Shown here: piece after piece, positions 25,255 through 33,832 of the stretch
How the letters are laid out: the number at the start of each line of letters is the position of its first letter
Position numbering within the stretch: the first letter of the stretch is position 1
Assembly: GCA_963705635.1 (NCBI GenBank)
Contig: CAVPKH010000003.1
Span: 372,001-436,000, forward strand
Source of the DNA: VRUE01 sp963705635
GTDB lineage: Bacteria > Actinomycetota > Thermoleophilia > Solirubrobacterales > 70-9
Direction: 5' to 3'
DNA: 64,000 bases
The notes under the pieces: generated by a model
The model's input: only the letters and a program-made list of their open reading frames with translations
What the model was told of the DNA's origin: nothing
Database searches by the model: none
Made by a program: the position numbers and the translations under genes

Positions 25255-26046
25255 TTAGGGCTGTTGGCGCTCTAGGGCGGCTACGACGGTGAGGGAACCG
25301 CTGGTTGAGAGGTTCAGCCCGGCGTCGAAGAGCTTCTTGGCGGCCTCGGCGTCGTCGAACGCCTCGTCCAGCCGGCTCAGCGAGTCGACGAGGAGGATCA
25401 CGTCTTCGCCACCCTCGGCGCGGCGCGAGGCCTGCGCAAGGGCGTCGCTGGCGTGGCGGGCCTGGCCGGCGGCGACGATCTCCGCCTTCGGCGCCTCGCG
25501 CTTCCAGTCGGCCAGCTCCTCGGGGCTGGGGTCGATCAGCAGGGCGATCGGGTCGGGGCCCTCAGCGGCACCCGACAGCTCAGCGGCAACCTCGCGCAGC
25601 AGCGCGGTGCAGGTGGCGCGGCTCTCGCCGTAGACGAGCGCCTGGCGGCCGGGGGGCGGCAGCAGCAGGTCCTGGACGTGGAGGCCCTTGCCCTTGCGGC
25701 CGAAACGGCGGCGGCGCCTGCGGCGCGGGCGGCCCGGCTTGGACTCGGCGGCCGCTGCCGCGGCAGGCTCGGCGGCGGTCGGCGCTGGGGCGGGCTCTGC
25801 GGCCGGCTTGGGCTCTGCGTCCTCGGCGGAGGCGGGCCCCCGAGCGGGACGCTCACGCCGTCGCCGCGGCGGCCGCTCCCGTTTCGGCGCGGGCCTCTCG
25901 GCCCCCCCGGCTTTCGCCGGCTTTGCGCCCAGCAGTTTCTCGACCAGCTCGTCGCGGCGCAGCATTCGGTAACGGGGCACGCCGGCCTCGGCGGCAAGCG
26001 CGTGCAGCTCGGCGAGGTGCTTGGAGTCCAGCTCGGCCTTAGTCAT
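25255..26046 (-). CDS. Truncated Rho-like protein with degenerate P-loop
   Basis: 263 residues. Residues 7-45 match the Rho N-terminal helical domain (LAELHALAAEAGVPRYRMLRR). Residues 46-120 are a basic Arg/Pro/Ala linker. Residues 121-263 follow the Rho ATPase: QDLLLPPPGRQALVYGE, IALLIDPSPEELADWKRE, EDVILLVDSLSRLDEAF (Walker B) and SGSLTVVAAL. The P-loop position reads GESRATCT instead of a GKT-type Walker A. There is no RNA-binding cold-shock domain, and the protein stops before the R-loop. It is therefore unlikely to be a canonical hexameric terminator. It may modulate Rho or have another nucleic-acid role. Confidence 0.8.
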   Translation of the reverse strand: MTKAELDSKHLAELHALAAEAGVPRYRMLRRDELVEKLLGAKPAKAGGAERPAPKRERPPRRRRERPARGPASAEDAEPKPAAEPAPAPTAAEPAAAAAAESKPGRPRRRRRRRFGRKGKGLHVQDLLLPPPGRQALVYGESRATCTALLREVAAELSGAAEGPDPIALLIDPSPEELADWKREAPKAEIVAAGQARHASDALAQASRRAEGGEDVILLVDSLSRLDEAFDDAEAAKKLFDAGLNLSTSGSLTVVAALERQQP

Positions 26047-26070
26047 GGAAGCAGCAGGTTATTGCAGCGG

Positions 26071-27750
26071 CTAGACGGGTGAGCCGGCGGGGTCGACGCC
26101 GGCCTCCGCCGCCGCCGCCGGCCAGGCCTCGGCCTCGCGCTTTGCCTGGCGGCGGGACCAGCCCAGCTCGCTCCCCAGCGCGGTGGCGACGGCTCGCACC
26201 GAATCGGCATCGCGAAGCTGCGGAGCGGCGAGCAGCCCGAGGCGGGTACGGCGCAGCAGGACGTCGGCGACGCTGCGCGCCTGCTCGTGACGGGCCGCGA
26301 CGACGACCTCGGCGAGCAGATCGGGGCGACCGGGCACGATCGGCGCCGCCAGCTTCGCGTCCTCCCGGGCGAGGGCGAGGACGTTGCGCGCTGCGTGTCC
26401 GTAGCGGAAGGTGAGCTGGGCGATCGCCTCCTCCCCCACGCCCGCCGGCGCATCGAGGTCCTCCGCCCGCGCCTGCATCCCAAGCGGGATCTCGGCGGTA
26501 TGGCAGGGCGCCTCGCGACCCTCGCGCTCAACCAGGCGGTCGACCGTCTGCTTCGCCATCCGCCGCCAGGTGGTCAGCTTGCCGCCGGTGATCGTCAGCA
26601 TCGCCGAGGAGGTCTCGTAGAGCTCCGCCTTGCGCGAGATGTCCACCGACTTCTTCGGATCACCGGTGGACAGCAGCGGGCGCACGCCGGCGTAGGCGCC
26701 GACCAGGTCCGCCGCGCCGAGCGAGACGTCGAAGAACTCGTTGACGGCATCGAGCAGGTAGGCGATGTCGTCGCCGGCCGGGCGGGGATGGTCGATGTCG
26801 CCCTCGAAGTCGTTGTCGGTGGTGCCGATCAGCGTGCGGCCGTACCAGGGCAGGGCGAAGATCGCCCGCCCCTCGCCGGCCGGGACGATGCAAGCGGCGC
26901 TGCCGGTCGAGAGGTCGGCGCGGTCGATCAGCACGTGGGTGCCGCGGCTCGGCGAGATCCGCGGCACGTCCTCCTCCTCGATCGTCTCCTCGGGGCGGAT
27001 GCGGTCGGCCCAGACCCCGGTGGCGTTGATCACGTTGTCGGCCTCGACCTCGATCCGCTCGCCGCCGCCGGCCTCGACGAAGGCGACGCCGGCCGCACGG
27101 CCGTTTTTCTCCAGCACCTCGGTCACCTCGGCGCCGTTCAGCATCACCGCGCCGAAGCGCTCGGCCTCGCCGAGGATCGTCAGCACCAGGCGCACGTCGT
27201 CGGTCTGGCAGTCGTAGAAGAGGTAGGCGTTCTTGGGATCGCGCGGCGCCAGCGACGGGGTCAGCTCCAGCAGCTCGTCGCGGTCGATCGTGCGATGGCG
27301 ATCGGGCGACCAGTAGAAGTCCTCGTCCCCCTCCTTGGCGGAGCGCATCTCACGGCGGCCGCGGCCGACCCGCGTCGTCGCCATCACGTCGTACATGTTG
27401 AGGCCGATGCCGAGCTTGCGGTCGCGGCGCTCCTCGCCCAGGGCGGGAACGAGGAAGGGGGTCGGGTAGACGAGGTGCGGCGCCAGCTGGACCATCAGCT
27501 GGCGCTCGAGCAGCGCCTCGCGGACCAGGCCCAGGTCGAGGTTCTGCAGGTAGCGCAGGCCCCCGTGGACCATCTTCGAGGAGCGGCTGGAGGTCCCTTC
27601 GGCGTAGTCGCCACGCTCCAGCAGCGCCACCGAGTAGCCGCGCGAGGCGGCATCGAGCGCCACCCCGGCGCCGGTGATGCCGCCGCCGATGACGACGACC
27701 TCGAAGCGCTGTCCGGCGATCGCCTCGATCGCTGTGGCGCGGGTGATCAT
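26071..27750 (-). CDS. glpD: Glycerol-3-phosphate dehydrogenase, FAD-dependent (GlpD)
   Basis: 559 residues. The N-terminal FAD-binding VVIGGGITGAGVALDAASRG, SSKMVHGGLRYLQ, the active-site region SPSRGTHVLIDR, LPWYGRTLIGTTDND and ITGGKLTTWRRMA are all GlpD. The C-terminal helical DAO_C domain (AEIPLGMQ ... RTRLGLL) is present. It oxidises glycerol 3-phosphate to DHAP at the membrane. ATG at 27750 overlaps the stop of the upstream nitroreductase (TGATG), so the two are translationally coupled. Confidence 0.95.
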   Translation of the reverse strand: MITRATAIEAIAGQRFEVVVIGGGITGAGVALDAASRGYSVALLERGDYAEGTSSRSSKMVHGGLRYLQNLDLGLVREALLERQLMVQLAPHLVYPTPFLVPALGEERRDRKLGIGLNMYDVMATTRVGRGRREMRSAKEGDEDFYWSPDRHRTIDRDELLELTPSLAPRDPKNAYLFYDCQTDDVRLVLTILGEAERFGAVMLNGAEVTEVLEKNGRAAGVAFVEAGGGERIEVEADNVINATGVWADRIRPEETIEEEDVPRISPSRGTHVLIDRADLSTGSAACIVPAGEGRAIFALPWYGRTLIGTTDNDFEGDIDHPRPAGDDIAYLLDAVNEFFDVSLGAADLVGAYAGVRPLLSTGDPKKSVDISRKAELYETSSAMLTITGGKLTTWRRMAKQTVDRLVEREGREAPCHTAEIPLGMQARAEDLDAPAGVGEEAIAQLTFRYGHAARNVLALAREDAKLAAPIVPGRPDLLAEVVVAARHEQARSVADVLLRRTRLGLLAAPQLRDADSVRAVATALGSELGWSRRQAKREAEAWPAAAAEAGVDPAGSPV

Positions 27751-28259
27751 CAGTCGAGGAAGACGGTCGCCCGCTCGACCGCGGGACGTTGGGGGGGCTC
27801 CTTCTGCTGGCGCGGCTGCCCCAGGTGCAGGAGGCCGACGAAGCGCTCGTCGCCTGGCAAGCCGACCGCCTCGAGACCCTCGGCGGAGCGCAGCAAGCCC
27901 GGGGTGCGCCAGTAGCCGGCCAGGCCACGGGCGTGGGCGCCGAGCAGAACGATGTAGGAGGCGACTGCCGTCGCGTGGAGGTCCTCCTCGTTTTGGATCG
28001 GGTCGGCGCCGAGCGCAGAGGAGACGACGATCAGGGTGGGGGCGCGGTCGAGCTTCAGCGCTCCCTCCGGGCCCGCAGCCCGCTTGAGGCGGGCGAGGGC
28101 TTCGGGGCCGACGACGCGGAAGCGCCAGGGCGCGGTCAGGTGATGGTTCGGCGCCCAGCGCGCCAGCTCGAGCAGCTCGAGGATCTCCTCGCGCCGCAGC
28201 GGCTCGGGCCCAAAGGCCTTGTGCGTGCGGCGGGTCCGGATCGCGGTCTCGACATCCAC
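27750..28259 (-). CDS. Nitroreductase-family flavoprotein
   Basis: 169 residues from GTG at 28259. It starts VDVETAIRTRRTHKAFG, a typical FMN-binding start, then ARWAPNHHLTAPWRFRVV, VSSALGADPIQNEEDLHATA and a GLPGDERFVGLLHLG end. Family members are dimeric FMN oxidoreductases acting on nitro-compounds, quinones or flavins; the substrate is not predictable. It is the first gene of a two-gene unit with glpD. Confidence 0.88.
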   Translation of the reverse strand: MDVETAIRTRRTHKAFGPEPLRREEILELLELARWAPNHHLTAPWRFRVVGPEALARLKRAAGPEGALKLDRAPTLIVVSSALGADPIQNEEDLHATAVASYIVLLGAHARGLAGYWRTPGLLRSAEGLEAVGLPGDERFVGLLHLGQPRQQKEPPQRPAVERATVFLD

Positions 28260-28335
28260 GCCTGGAACATAGCCACCCCGGGACGGCGAGGGCTGCGTTT
28301 TCCACGCTATACGGGGTAAACGTAGACCTCGTCGC

Positions 28336-30198
28336 CTACCAGCCGTAGCGACGACCAAGCCACCAGGGGGCGCCCAGGGCCAGGGCACCCGTGGCCAGGC
28401 CGATGCCGATCGGAGCCCAGGGCGAGGGGGCGCTGCCGCTGGCGCTGACGGGTTGCAGCTGCAGCGACGGGGAGCCGGGGGCGCCCGTCGCCGGGTCCGC
28501 TTCGGAGGGCGCGCTTTCTCCCTGCGGCGTGGGGATCGAGGGCACGCCACTCGTCGCGGGCGGTGGCGCCGCTTCCACCCCCGGCGCGGCTTCCGCCGGG
28601 GCTTCTTCGCCGGGGGGCGGTGCGAGCGGCGCGGGAGCGGCGCTGCCGATGCCGGGCGCGGGCGGCACCCGCGTCGACGGCGCCACCGTCGTCACCTGCT
28701 TTTCCCGCGCCGGCGGCGCGATCGGCAGCGAGTCACCGGCCACCGCGACGAGCACCTGCGCCGTGACCCAGACCGGGGTCTGGTCGCTGGCGGCGGAGTA
28801 GCGGTAGTGGCCATCGGCCGCCTGCAGGGTGGCGAGGTAGTCGAGCCCGCTCCTGTCGCCGGCGGTGACCGAGGCGGGATCGGTGCCAACGGCGATCATT
28901 CCCTGCAGCGCCCAGGCGGTCGACTGCGAGTTGACCGCGCCCGAGCCGCCGAGGGCAAAGCCCCCGTCGGAGCGCTGGTGCTTGCGCAGGTAGTCGAGGC
29001 CGCGGCCGGCCGCCTGCGAGCTCGGCATCGCCTGCATCACCGAGCCGGTCACGTCGGCGTTGCTCGGCTGGCCGGGAACGTCGCCCCAGCCGCCGTCGTC
29101 GTTCTGGACCTTGCCGAGCCAGGAGAGCGTCCCGTCGAGGCCGGCCCCGGAGACGCGCAGAGCGATCACGCTGAAGGCAGTCGTCCCCGGCCAGCCGGCG
29201 AAGGAGCCGTTGGAGGCGCGGCGCTCGAGCAGCTCGTCGACGAGGTTGCGGCCAGCGAAGGAGCGCGGGTCGACGCCCGCCCCCTCGAGGGCGACGATCG
29301 TGCGGGCGAGATCGCCGCTGCTGCTCACTTCGCCGAGGTTGGCGCGCAGAAAGTCGACCGGGCTCTGACCGCCGCGGACGAGGTCGAGCGGATTGCGCCC
29401 GCCGGCCTCCAGGCCCAGCATCGTCCAGCCGGTGATTGCGGCGCTGGAGTCCTCGCCCCGGGAGGAGCCAAAGCCGCCGTCGTCGTTCTGGGCGGATTCG
29501 AGCCAGCTCACGGCGCGCTCGGTATCGGCCGCCTGCGCCGGGCTGGGCGCGACCGCGGGCAGCAGCAGCGCCGCCAGCAGCGCGGTCGCAACGGCGGGCG
29601 TGCGCCAGGCGAAGCGCTCGCGGAAGCGGACCAGCATCCGCACCATCGCCGGGCCGGCGAGCAGGGCAAAGGCGACGTTGCCGATCGCGTGGGCCGCGTC
29701 GAAGGGAATCGCACGGGCCTCCAGCGCCAGGAAGCGCTGGATCGAGAGGTCTCCACCGTAGGTCGCCATCAGCGAGAAGTTCAGCAGCAAACCGTAGGCG
29801 ATCCCGGCAAAACCGCAGAGCGCGGCGAGGGTGAAGCGACCGGCGTTGCGCGTGCCCAGGGCCAGCGCCGCCCCGATCACGCCGCAAAGGCCCCAGCCGG
29901 CCATCTGCCATGGCGTCCACGGCCCCTGGCCAAACCAGAAGTTGGAGACGAGGCCGGAGAGGGCGCCGACGGCGAAGCCGGGCGCCGGCCCGAGCGCGTA
30001 GCCGGCGAAGACGACGATGTCGGTGGTCGGCTTGACGTTGGGGAAGGCGGCGAAGGCGATGCGGCCGGCGATCGCCAGGGCGGCCAGGGCGGCGACCAGG
30101 GCGACCACCTGCGACGGCGGCCGCGAGCGCTCATACCAGGCGAAACCGCCGAGCAGAACGGCGGCGAGGATGAGAAAGCTGGCGAGCTGCCAGGACAT
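28336..30198 (-). CDS. ECF transporter S-component fused to a squalene-cyclase/prenyltransferase-like alpha/alpha-repeat domain
   Basis: 620 residues. Residues 1-205 are a polytopic S-component-like domain with about six helices (VVFAGYALGPAPGFAVGALSG, GLCGVIGAALALG). After a signal-like stretch, residues 225-490 hold repeated QNDDGGFG, QNDDGGWG, QRSDGGFA and QAADGHYR motifs of the prenyltransferase/squalene-oxidase alpha/alpha-barrel class. A Pro/Ala-rich spacer and a C-terminal helix (IGIGLATGALALGAPWWLG) end it. ATG overlaps the ecfA stop. Behind a cobalamin riboswitch, the likely substrate is B12 or a related corrinoid. The fused domain should face outward and may bind it, as the alpha-domain of intrinsic factor does. 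Confidence 0.85.
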   Translation of the reverse strand: MSWQLASFLILAAVLLGGFAWYERSRPPSQVVALVAALAALAIAGRIAFAAFPNVKPTTDIVVFAGYALGPAPGFAVGALSGLVSNFWFGQGPWTPWQMAGWGLCGVIGAALALGTRNAGRFTLAALCGFAGIAYGLLLNFSLMATYGGDLSIQRFLALEARAIPFDAAHAIGNVAFALLAGPAMVRMLVRFRERFAWRTPAVATALLAALLLPAVAPSPAQAADTERAVSWLESAQNDDGGFGSSRGEDSSAAITGWTMLGLEAGGRNPLDLVRGGQSPVDFLRANLGEVSSSGDLARTIVALEGAGVDPRSFAGRNLVDELLERRASNGSFAGWPGTTAFSVIALRVSGAGLDGTLSWLGKVQNDDGGWGDVPGQPSNADVTGSVMQAMPSSQAAGRGLDYLRKHQRSDGGFALGGSGAVNSQSTAWALQGMIAVGTDPASVTAGDRSGLDYLATLQAADGHYRYSAASDQTPVWVTAQVLVAVAGDSLPIAPPAREKQVTTVAPSTRVPPAPGIGSAAPAPLAPPPGEEAPAEAAPGVEAAPPPATSGVPSIPTPQGESAPSEADPATGAPGSPSLQLQPVSASGSAPSPWAPIGIGLATGALALGAPWWLGRRYGW

Positions 30199-31985
30199 CA
30201 GCCGCCCCCCTCGGGATGAGCTCGAGCCCGTTCGGGCGCAGGGCGATCAAGCGGGGGCTCAGCCGCTGGGCCGAGTGCCCTGGCGCCCTGCGCGGGGGTG
30301 ATCACGCCGGGCAGGTCGAGGACGCGGGCGACCTCGGTGGCGAAGTACCAGCCGCCGGAGAGGATCTCGGCGGCGGCGCCGTCGGCGATGACGACGCCAT
30401 CCCCGAGCAGGACCACGCGCTCGGCGAAGGCAGCGGCGAACTCGACGTCATGGGTGGCGACGAGGACGGCGGCGCCCCGCGCGGCGAGGTCGTCGATGAG
30501 GACGACCAGGTCGTCCTTGCGGGCGCGGTCCATGCCGCGGGTCGGCTCGTCGAGGGCGACCAGGCCGGGCAGCTCCTCGCCGTCGGTGCGACCCGCGAGG
30601 GCGATCGCCAGGGCGAGGCGCTGGCGCTCGCCGCCGGAGAGATCGCGCGGATCGGCGTCGACCGCGTGCTCCATGCCGACGATCCGCAGCGCCGCCAGCC
30701 CCGCCTCGCCCGGCAGCTCGTCGCCAACCCGCTCGCGGACGAGGAAGTCACTTGGGTTCTGGGTCAGGAGGGCGATGCCACCGGGAACCTCGATCCTGCC
30801 CCGGACCGGATCGAGCAGGCCGGCGGCGGCTCTCAGCAGCGTGCTCTTGCCGGCGCCGTTGCGGCCCATCAGGGCGACGCGTTCGCCGCCGTGGAGGTTC
30901 AGGTCGATGCCCTTCAGGACGTCGCGGGGGGTCTCTCCCCGAGTCAGCTCCACCCAGAGGGCGCGGGCGTTGAGGGCGGGCGGGTCCTGTCGTCGGGGTG
31001 GGGTGTTCCGCTTGGGCTGCGCGCTGCTCCGGGCGCCGGGACGCAGCGCGCGCAGGGCTGAGGCCTTGCCCTTCACAGCCTCCGCCCGGCGAAGATCACC
31101 CCACCCCGACGCCACCCGCCCGAGATGCGTTGCCGCGGGAGCGGCGGCGAGGGTTCGGCGCGCTTCGCGAACTCCCGTCGGGAGGGGTTCGATGCCGCTG
31201 AGGGAGAAGAGCTTGGCGGCGGGAGTCTCCAAAGCTTCGTCAGCTTCCTGCGCCCAGGCGAGGAAGTTGCCGGGGGTGCCGTCGAAGGCGATCTGGCTCG
31301 AGCTCATGGCGACAACGCGATCCGCTGCCGCAAGGCAGCGCTCGAGGCGGTGCTCGGCGAGGAGGATGGTCACGCCCCACTCCTCGTTGAGGCGGCGCAG
31401 CAGCCAGATCAGCTCGTCGCCTGCCACCGGGTCCAGCTGCGAGGTGGGCTCGTCGAGGAGGATCAGGCTTGGCCGGGTGACCAGCGCCGCGGCCAGGGCC
31501 ACGCGCTGCAGCTCGCCGCCGGAGAGGGTGTCGACGGCCCGCTCGAGCAGGTGCGGGACGGCCAGGGCCAGGGCCACCTCCTCGACCGCCCTGGCGCGGG
31601 CGCTCGGCCCGTCGCCGCGCAGCTCCAGCGGGAGCTCGATCTCGGCGGCGACGGTGGTCGAGACGACCTGCGTCTCGGGGTCCTGGGCCACGTAGCCGAC
31701 GACCGCGGCCAGCTCGCCCGGGCCCGAGGCGATCGCGTCCATGCCCACCACCTCAACGGCGCCCTCGATCTCGCCGCCGTGGAAGTGCGGGACCAGGCCG
31801 CAGGCGGCGCGGAGGAGGGTCGACTTGCCGGAGGCGGAGCGACCGGCCAGGAGGGCGAACTCGCCGCAGGCCAGGTCGAGGGAGACGTCGCGCAGGGCCG
31901 GCCGCAGCGCGTTGGGGTAGCCGTAGGTCAGGCCGTCGACCGCCAGGGCCGGGAGCGCCCGGGTCGGGCTCGCCAGGTCAGGCAC
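30198..31985 (-). CDS. ecfA: ECF transporter double ATPase (fused EcfA1-EcfA2)
   Basis: 595 residues with two ABC cassettes. The first has GRSASGKSTLLRA, LSGGELQRVALAAAL and ILLDEPTSQLDP. The second has GRNGAGKSTLLRAA, LSGGERQRLALAIAL and VALDEPTRGMDRA. Fusion of both ATPases in one chain is common for actinobacterial ECF systems. GTG at 31985 overlaps the ecfT stop (GTGCCTGA); a frame start at 32012 is less likely. Residues about 289-336, between the cassettes, are encoded by a family 1 repeat element inserted in frame. Confidence 0.93.
   Translation of the reverse strand: MPDLASPTRALPALAVDGLTYGYPNALRPALRDVSLDLACGEFALLAGRSASGKSTLLRAACGLVPHFHGGEIEGAVEVVGMDAIASGPGELAAVVGYVAQDPETQVVSTTVAAEIELPLELRGDGPSARARAVEEVALALAVPHLLERAVDTLSGGELQRVALAAALVTRPSLILLDEPTSQLDPVAGDELIWLLRRLNEEWGVTILLAEHRLERCLAAADRVVAMSSSQIAFDGTPGNFLAWAQEADEALETPAAKLFSLSGIEPLPTGVREARRTLAAAPAATHLGRVASGWGDLRRAEAVKGKASALRALRPGARSSAQPKRNTPPRRQDPPALNARALWVELTRGETPRDVLKGIDLNLHGGERVALMGRNGAGKSTLLRAAAGLLDPVRGRIEVPGGIALLTQNPSDFLVRERVGDELPGEAGLAALRIVGMEHAVDADPRDLSGGERQRLALAIALAGRTDGEELPGLVALDEPTRGMDRARKDDLVVLIDDLAARGAAVLVATHDVEFAAAFAERVVLLGDGVVIADGAAAEILSGGWYFATEVARVLDLPGVITPAQGARALGPAAEPPLDRPAPERARAHPEGGG
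30978..31121. repeat. 144-bp palindromic repeat element, family 1 copy B, inside ecfA
   Basis: The arms GTCGGGGTGGGGTG (30992-31005) and complement 31097-31110 equal those of copy A at 11199-11342, and the interior is closely similar when inverted. The outer stem GGGCGGGT/ACCCGCCC replaces CCGCGGGT/ACCCGCGG of copy A. It contains no stop in the ecfA frame and encodes the linker between the two ABC domains (GWGDLRRAEAVKGKAS...). Confidence 0.85.
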
Positions 31986-32919
31986 GGGAGGCCCCCCGCG
32001 CTTGCTCCGCATGGCGCCGATCGGACCCGCGCAGCACGACCGCTGCCCGCCGGGACCTGCCCCGCAGCGGCGCCAGGCCGCTGAGGAGGAGGACCGCCGA
32101 GAGGGCGAGGGTCGCCGGGCCGGCGCCGACCTCGATCGCCGGGTATTCGTGGAAGGCGTCGGCGCCGAGGAGCTTGCCGGCGATCGCGGCCGCGAGGACG
32201 CTGGCGCCGATCGCGTAGAAGCGGCGGTCGTAGCGGGAGTGGGAGCGGTGGCCCTTGGCCGTTGGAGCGCCGAGCGAGTAGCCGCGCAGCTCCAGCGTCG
32301 CGGCCACGTCGACGGCGCGGTCGAGCGACCCGGCCAGCAGGCGCCGGGCGAGCGGGCCGCGACCCACCGGCGCGGCGGCCGGCCCGCGCAGCCGCGCCGC
32401 GTCGCGCAGCCGCGCCGCGTCGGCGGCGGCGACCGGGACGAGCCGGGAGACCAGGGTCGCGGTCAGCGCCGAGCGCCCGGCGAACGGGCGCAGGGCGCGC
32501 AGGACCCGGTCGGGGTCGACGCAGGCCGAGTAGACGGCGAAGGCGACCATCACCACCGCGGCGCGCAGGCCGAGCACGGCGCCGGCGGCGATCGCCTCGG
32601 CGGTGACGTCGACCTGGCCCAGCAGCGGCCACTCGCCCAGGCGCGCCAGCACGGTCGCGCCGCGGCTGACGACGAGGGCGTTGACGGCGACGATCAGCAG
32701 CGCCAGGGTCAGCCCCATCCGGAGCGCCGCGCGCACCGCCCTGCGGGCGCCGGCGAGGCGGCCGGCCAGGACCAGCGCGGCGCCGGTCGCGGCGAGGACG
32801 ATCGGGCTCGAGTAGAGGAAGGCGACGGCGATCAGCGAGCCCAGGTAGGCGACAGCGGCAGCCGGCGTCGCCGCCTGCAGCGGCGCCGAGCTCGGGGTGT
32901 AGGCGAAGGGCGATCTCAT
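31978..32919 (-). CDS. ecfT: ECF transporter transmembrane coupling protein EcfT
   Basis: 313 residues with several membrane helices (LIAVAFLYSSPIVLAATGAALVLAG; LTLALLIVAVNALVV; AAVVMVAFAVYSA). The cytoplasmic coupling region has ARLRDAARLRGPA and DVAATLELRGYSLGAP, corresponding to the EcfT Ala-Arg-Gly-type motifs that contact EcfA. EcfT links the S-component to the ATPases. ATG overlaps the intended stop of the DUF4430 lipoprotein gene (ATGA) and its stop overlaps the ecfA start. Confidence 0.92.
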   Translation of the reverse strand: MRSPFAYTPSSAPLQAATPAAAVAYLGSLIAVAFLYSSPIVLAATGAALVLAGRLAGARRAVRAALRMGLTLALLIVAVNALVVSRGATVLARLGEWPLLGQVDVTAEAIAAGAVLGLRAAVVMVAFAVYSACVDPDRVLRALRPFAGRSALTATLVSRLVPVAAADAARLRDAARLRGPAAAPVGRGPLARRLLAGSLDRAVDVAATLELRGYSLGAPTAKGHRSHSRYDRRFYAIGASVLAAAIAGKLLGADAFHEYPAIEVGAGPATLALSAVLLLSGLAPLRGRSRRAAVVLRGSDRRHAEQARGASRA

Positions 32920-33829
32920 CGAACCGGGAGCGGCGCCTCCTCCCCCCTTCGACGGCGACCGCGTAGTGGTCGCGCAGGTGATCCGCGTCGAGCAGGCCGG
33001 CGGCGGCCCTGACCCCGGCCGGGCTCGCGCCGCTGACGATCCAGACCGGCGGCCCGTCGTAGCGGCGCGTCGCCGCGACCAGGCCGGCGGCGGCGCCGAA
33101 GGCGCGCGCCGGCTTGCCGTCCTCGCCAAGCCCCTGCAGCCTGTAGTCGCCGCCGACCCGGCGGAAGCCGGCGAAGACGCCGCTGGCCTGCGGCCCGTCC
33201 TCGACCTGCGCCGCTGCCGGGTCCTGCCGCAGCCGCGTCCAGGGGCCGACCAGGACCCGGATCGCCCCCTCCCGGGCACTGGGGGCGATGGCCACCCCGA
33301 CGCCTTCCAGCCGTTCGCGCACCGTGGCGCAGGCGGCCCCGCCCCCCAGGCATTCGACCGCGACCGGACGCCGGCGTCCTTCGTAGCCGCCGCGGAAGGG
33401 CTGCGGCCAGGAGCCGACCACGGCCGGCACCCGCATCGCCGCGCTCCAGTCGCGGTAGTCCCACCAGACCGACTCGCCGCCGCGCAGGCCGTAGTCGGCC
33501 GCGCCCACGGTCGACTCGACCCCGTCGACGTAGAAGAACCAGTCGAGCGAGCTGCCCACGCCCTCCTGTGCTTCCAGGCCCTCGATCGACTGCACGAAGC
33601 CACCGCCGTAGCGGGTGGTGATGTCGGCCTTGCGTTCGAGCACCCGCATCACGGTGTCGGACTCGGTGGCGTCGTCGAGCTCACGGTGAAGCACGGGCAA
33701 GGTCCCGTAGTCCCGCGTTACCGTCAGCTCGACGTCGCCGACCCCCTTGCCGGGGCCGAGGCCGCAGCCGGCGGCCGCGAGCGCTGCGAAGAGCAGCGCG
33801 ATCGCGACCGCCGTGCCGGCGCCCCTCAT
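32916..33829 (-). CDS. DUF4430 lipoprotein, putative cobalamin-binding component (apparent frameshift near the 3' end)
   Basis: About 303 residues. Lipobox LAAAGC puts the lipid on Cys22. DUF4430 covers about residues 56-128: DTVMRVLERKADITTRYGGG, SIEGLEAQ, DWFFYVDGVESTVGAADYGL and GGESVWWDYRDW. A second domain of about 170 residues is unrecognised. The DUF4430 fold is that of the beta-domain of intrinsic factor/transcobalamin. Near 32942-32947 a C6 run (plus strand) appears one base short. Adding one base gives the ending EGGEEAPLPVR and a stop overlapping the ecfT start, exactly as at the other junctions of this operon. Confidence 0.85.
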
Positions 33830-33832
33830 GGA

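Noticed and set aside
26287..30219. Plus-strand frames of 542 and 588 codons opposite glpD and the S-component fusion
   Set aside because: Shadow frames; the minus-strand proteins carry complete family motifs.
31928..33829. A single 633-codon minus-strand frame as one protein
   Set aside because: Its second half is Arg/Pro-rich nonsense overlapping ecfT in another frame. A one-base correction at the C6 run gives a proper lipoprotein end overlapping the ecfT start.
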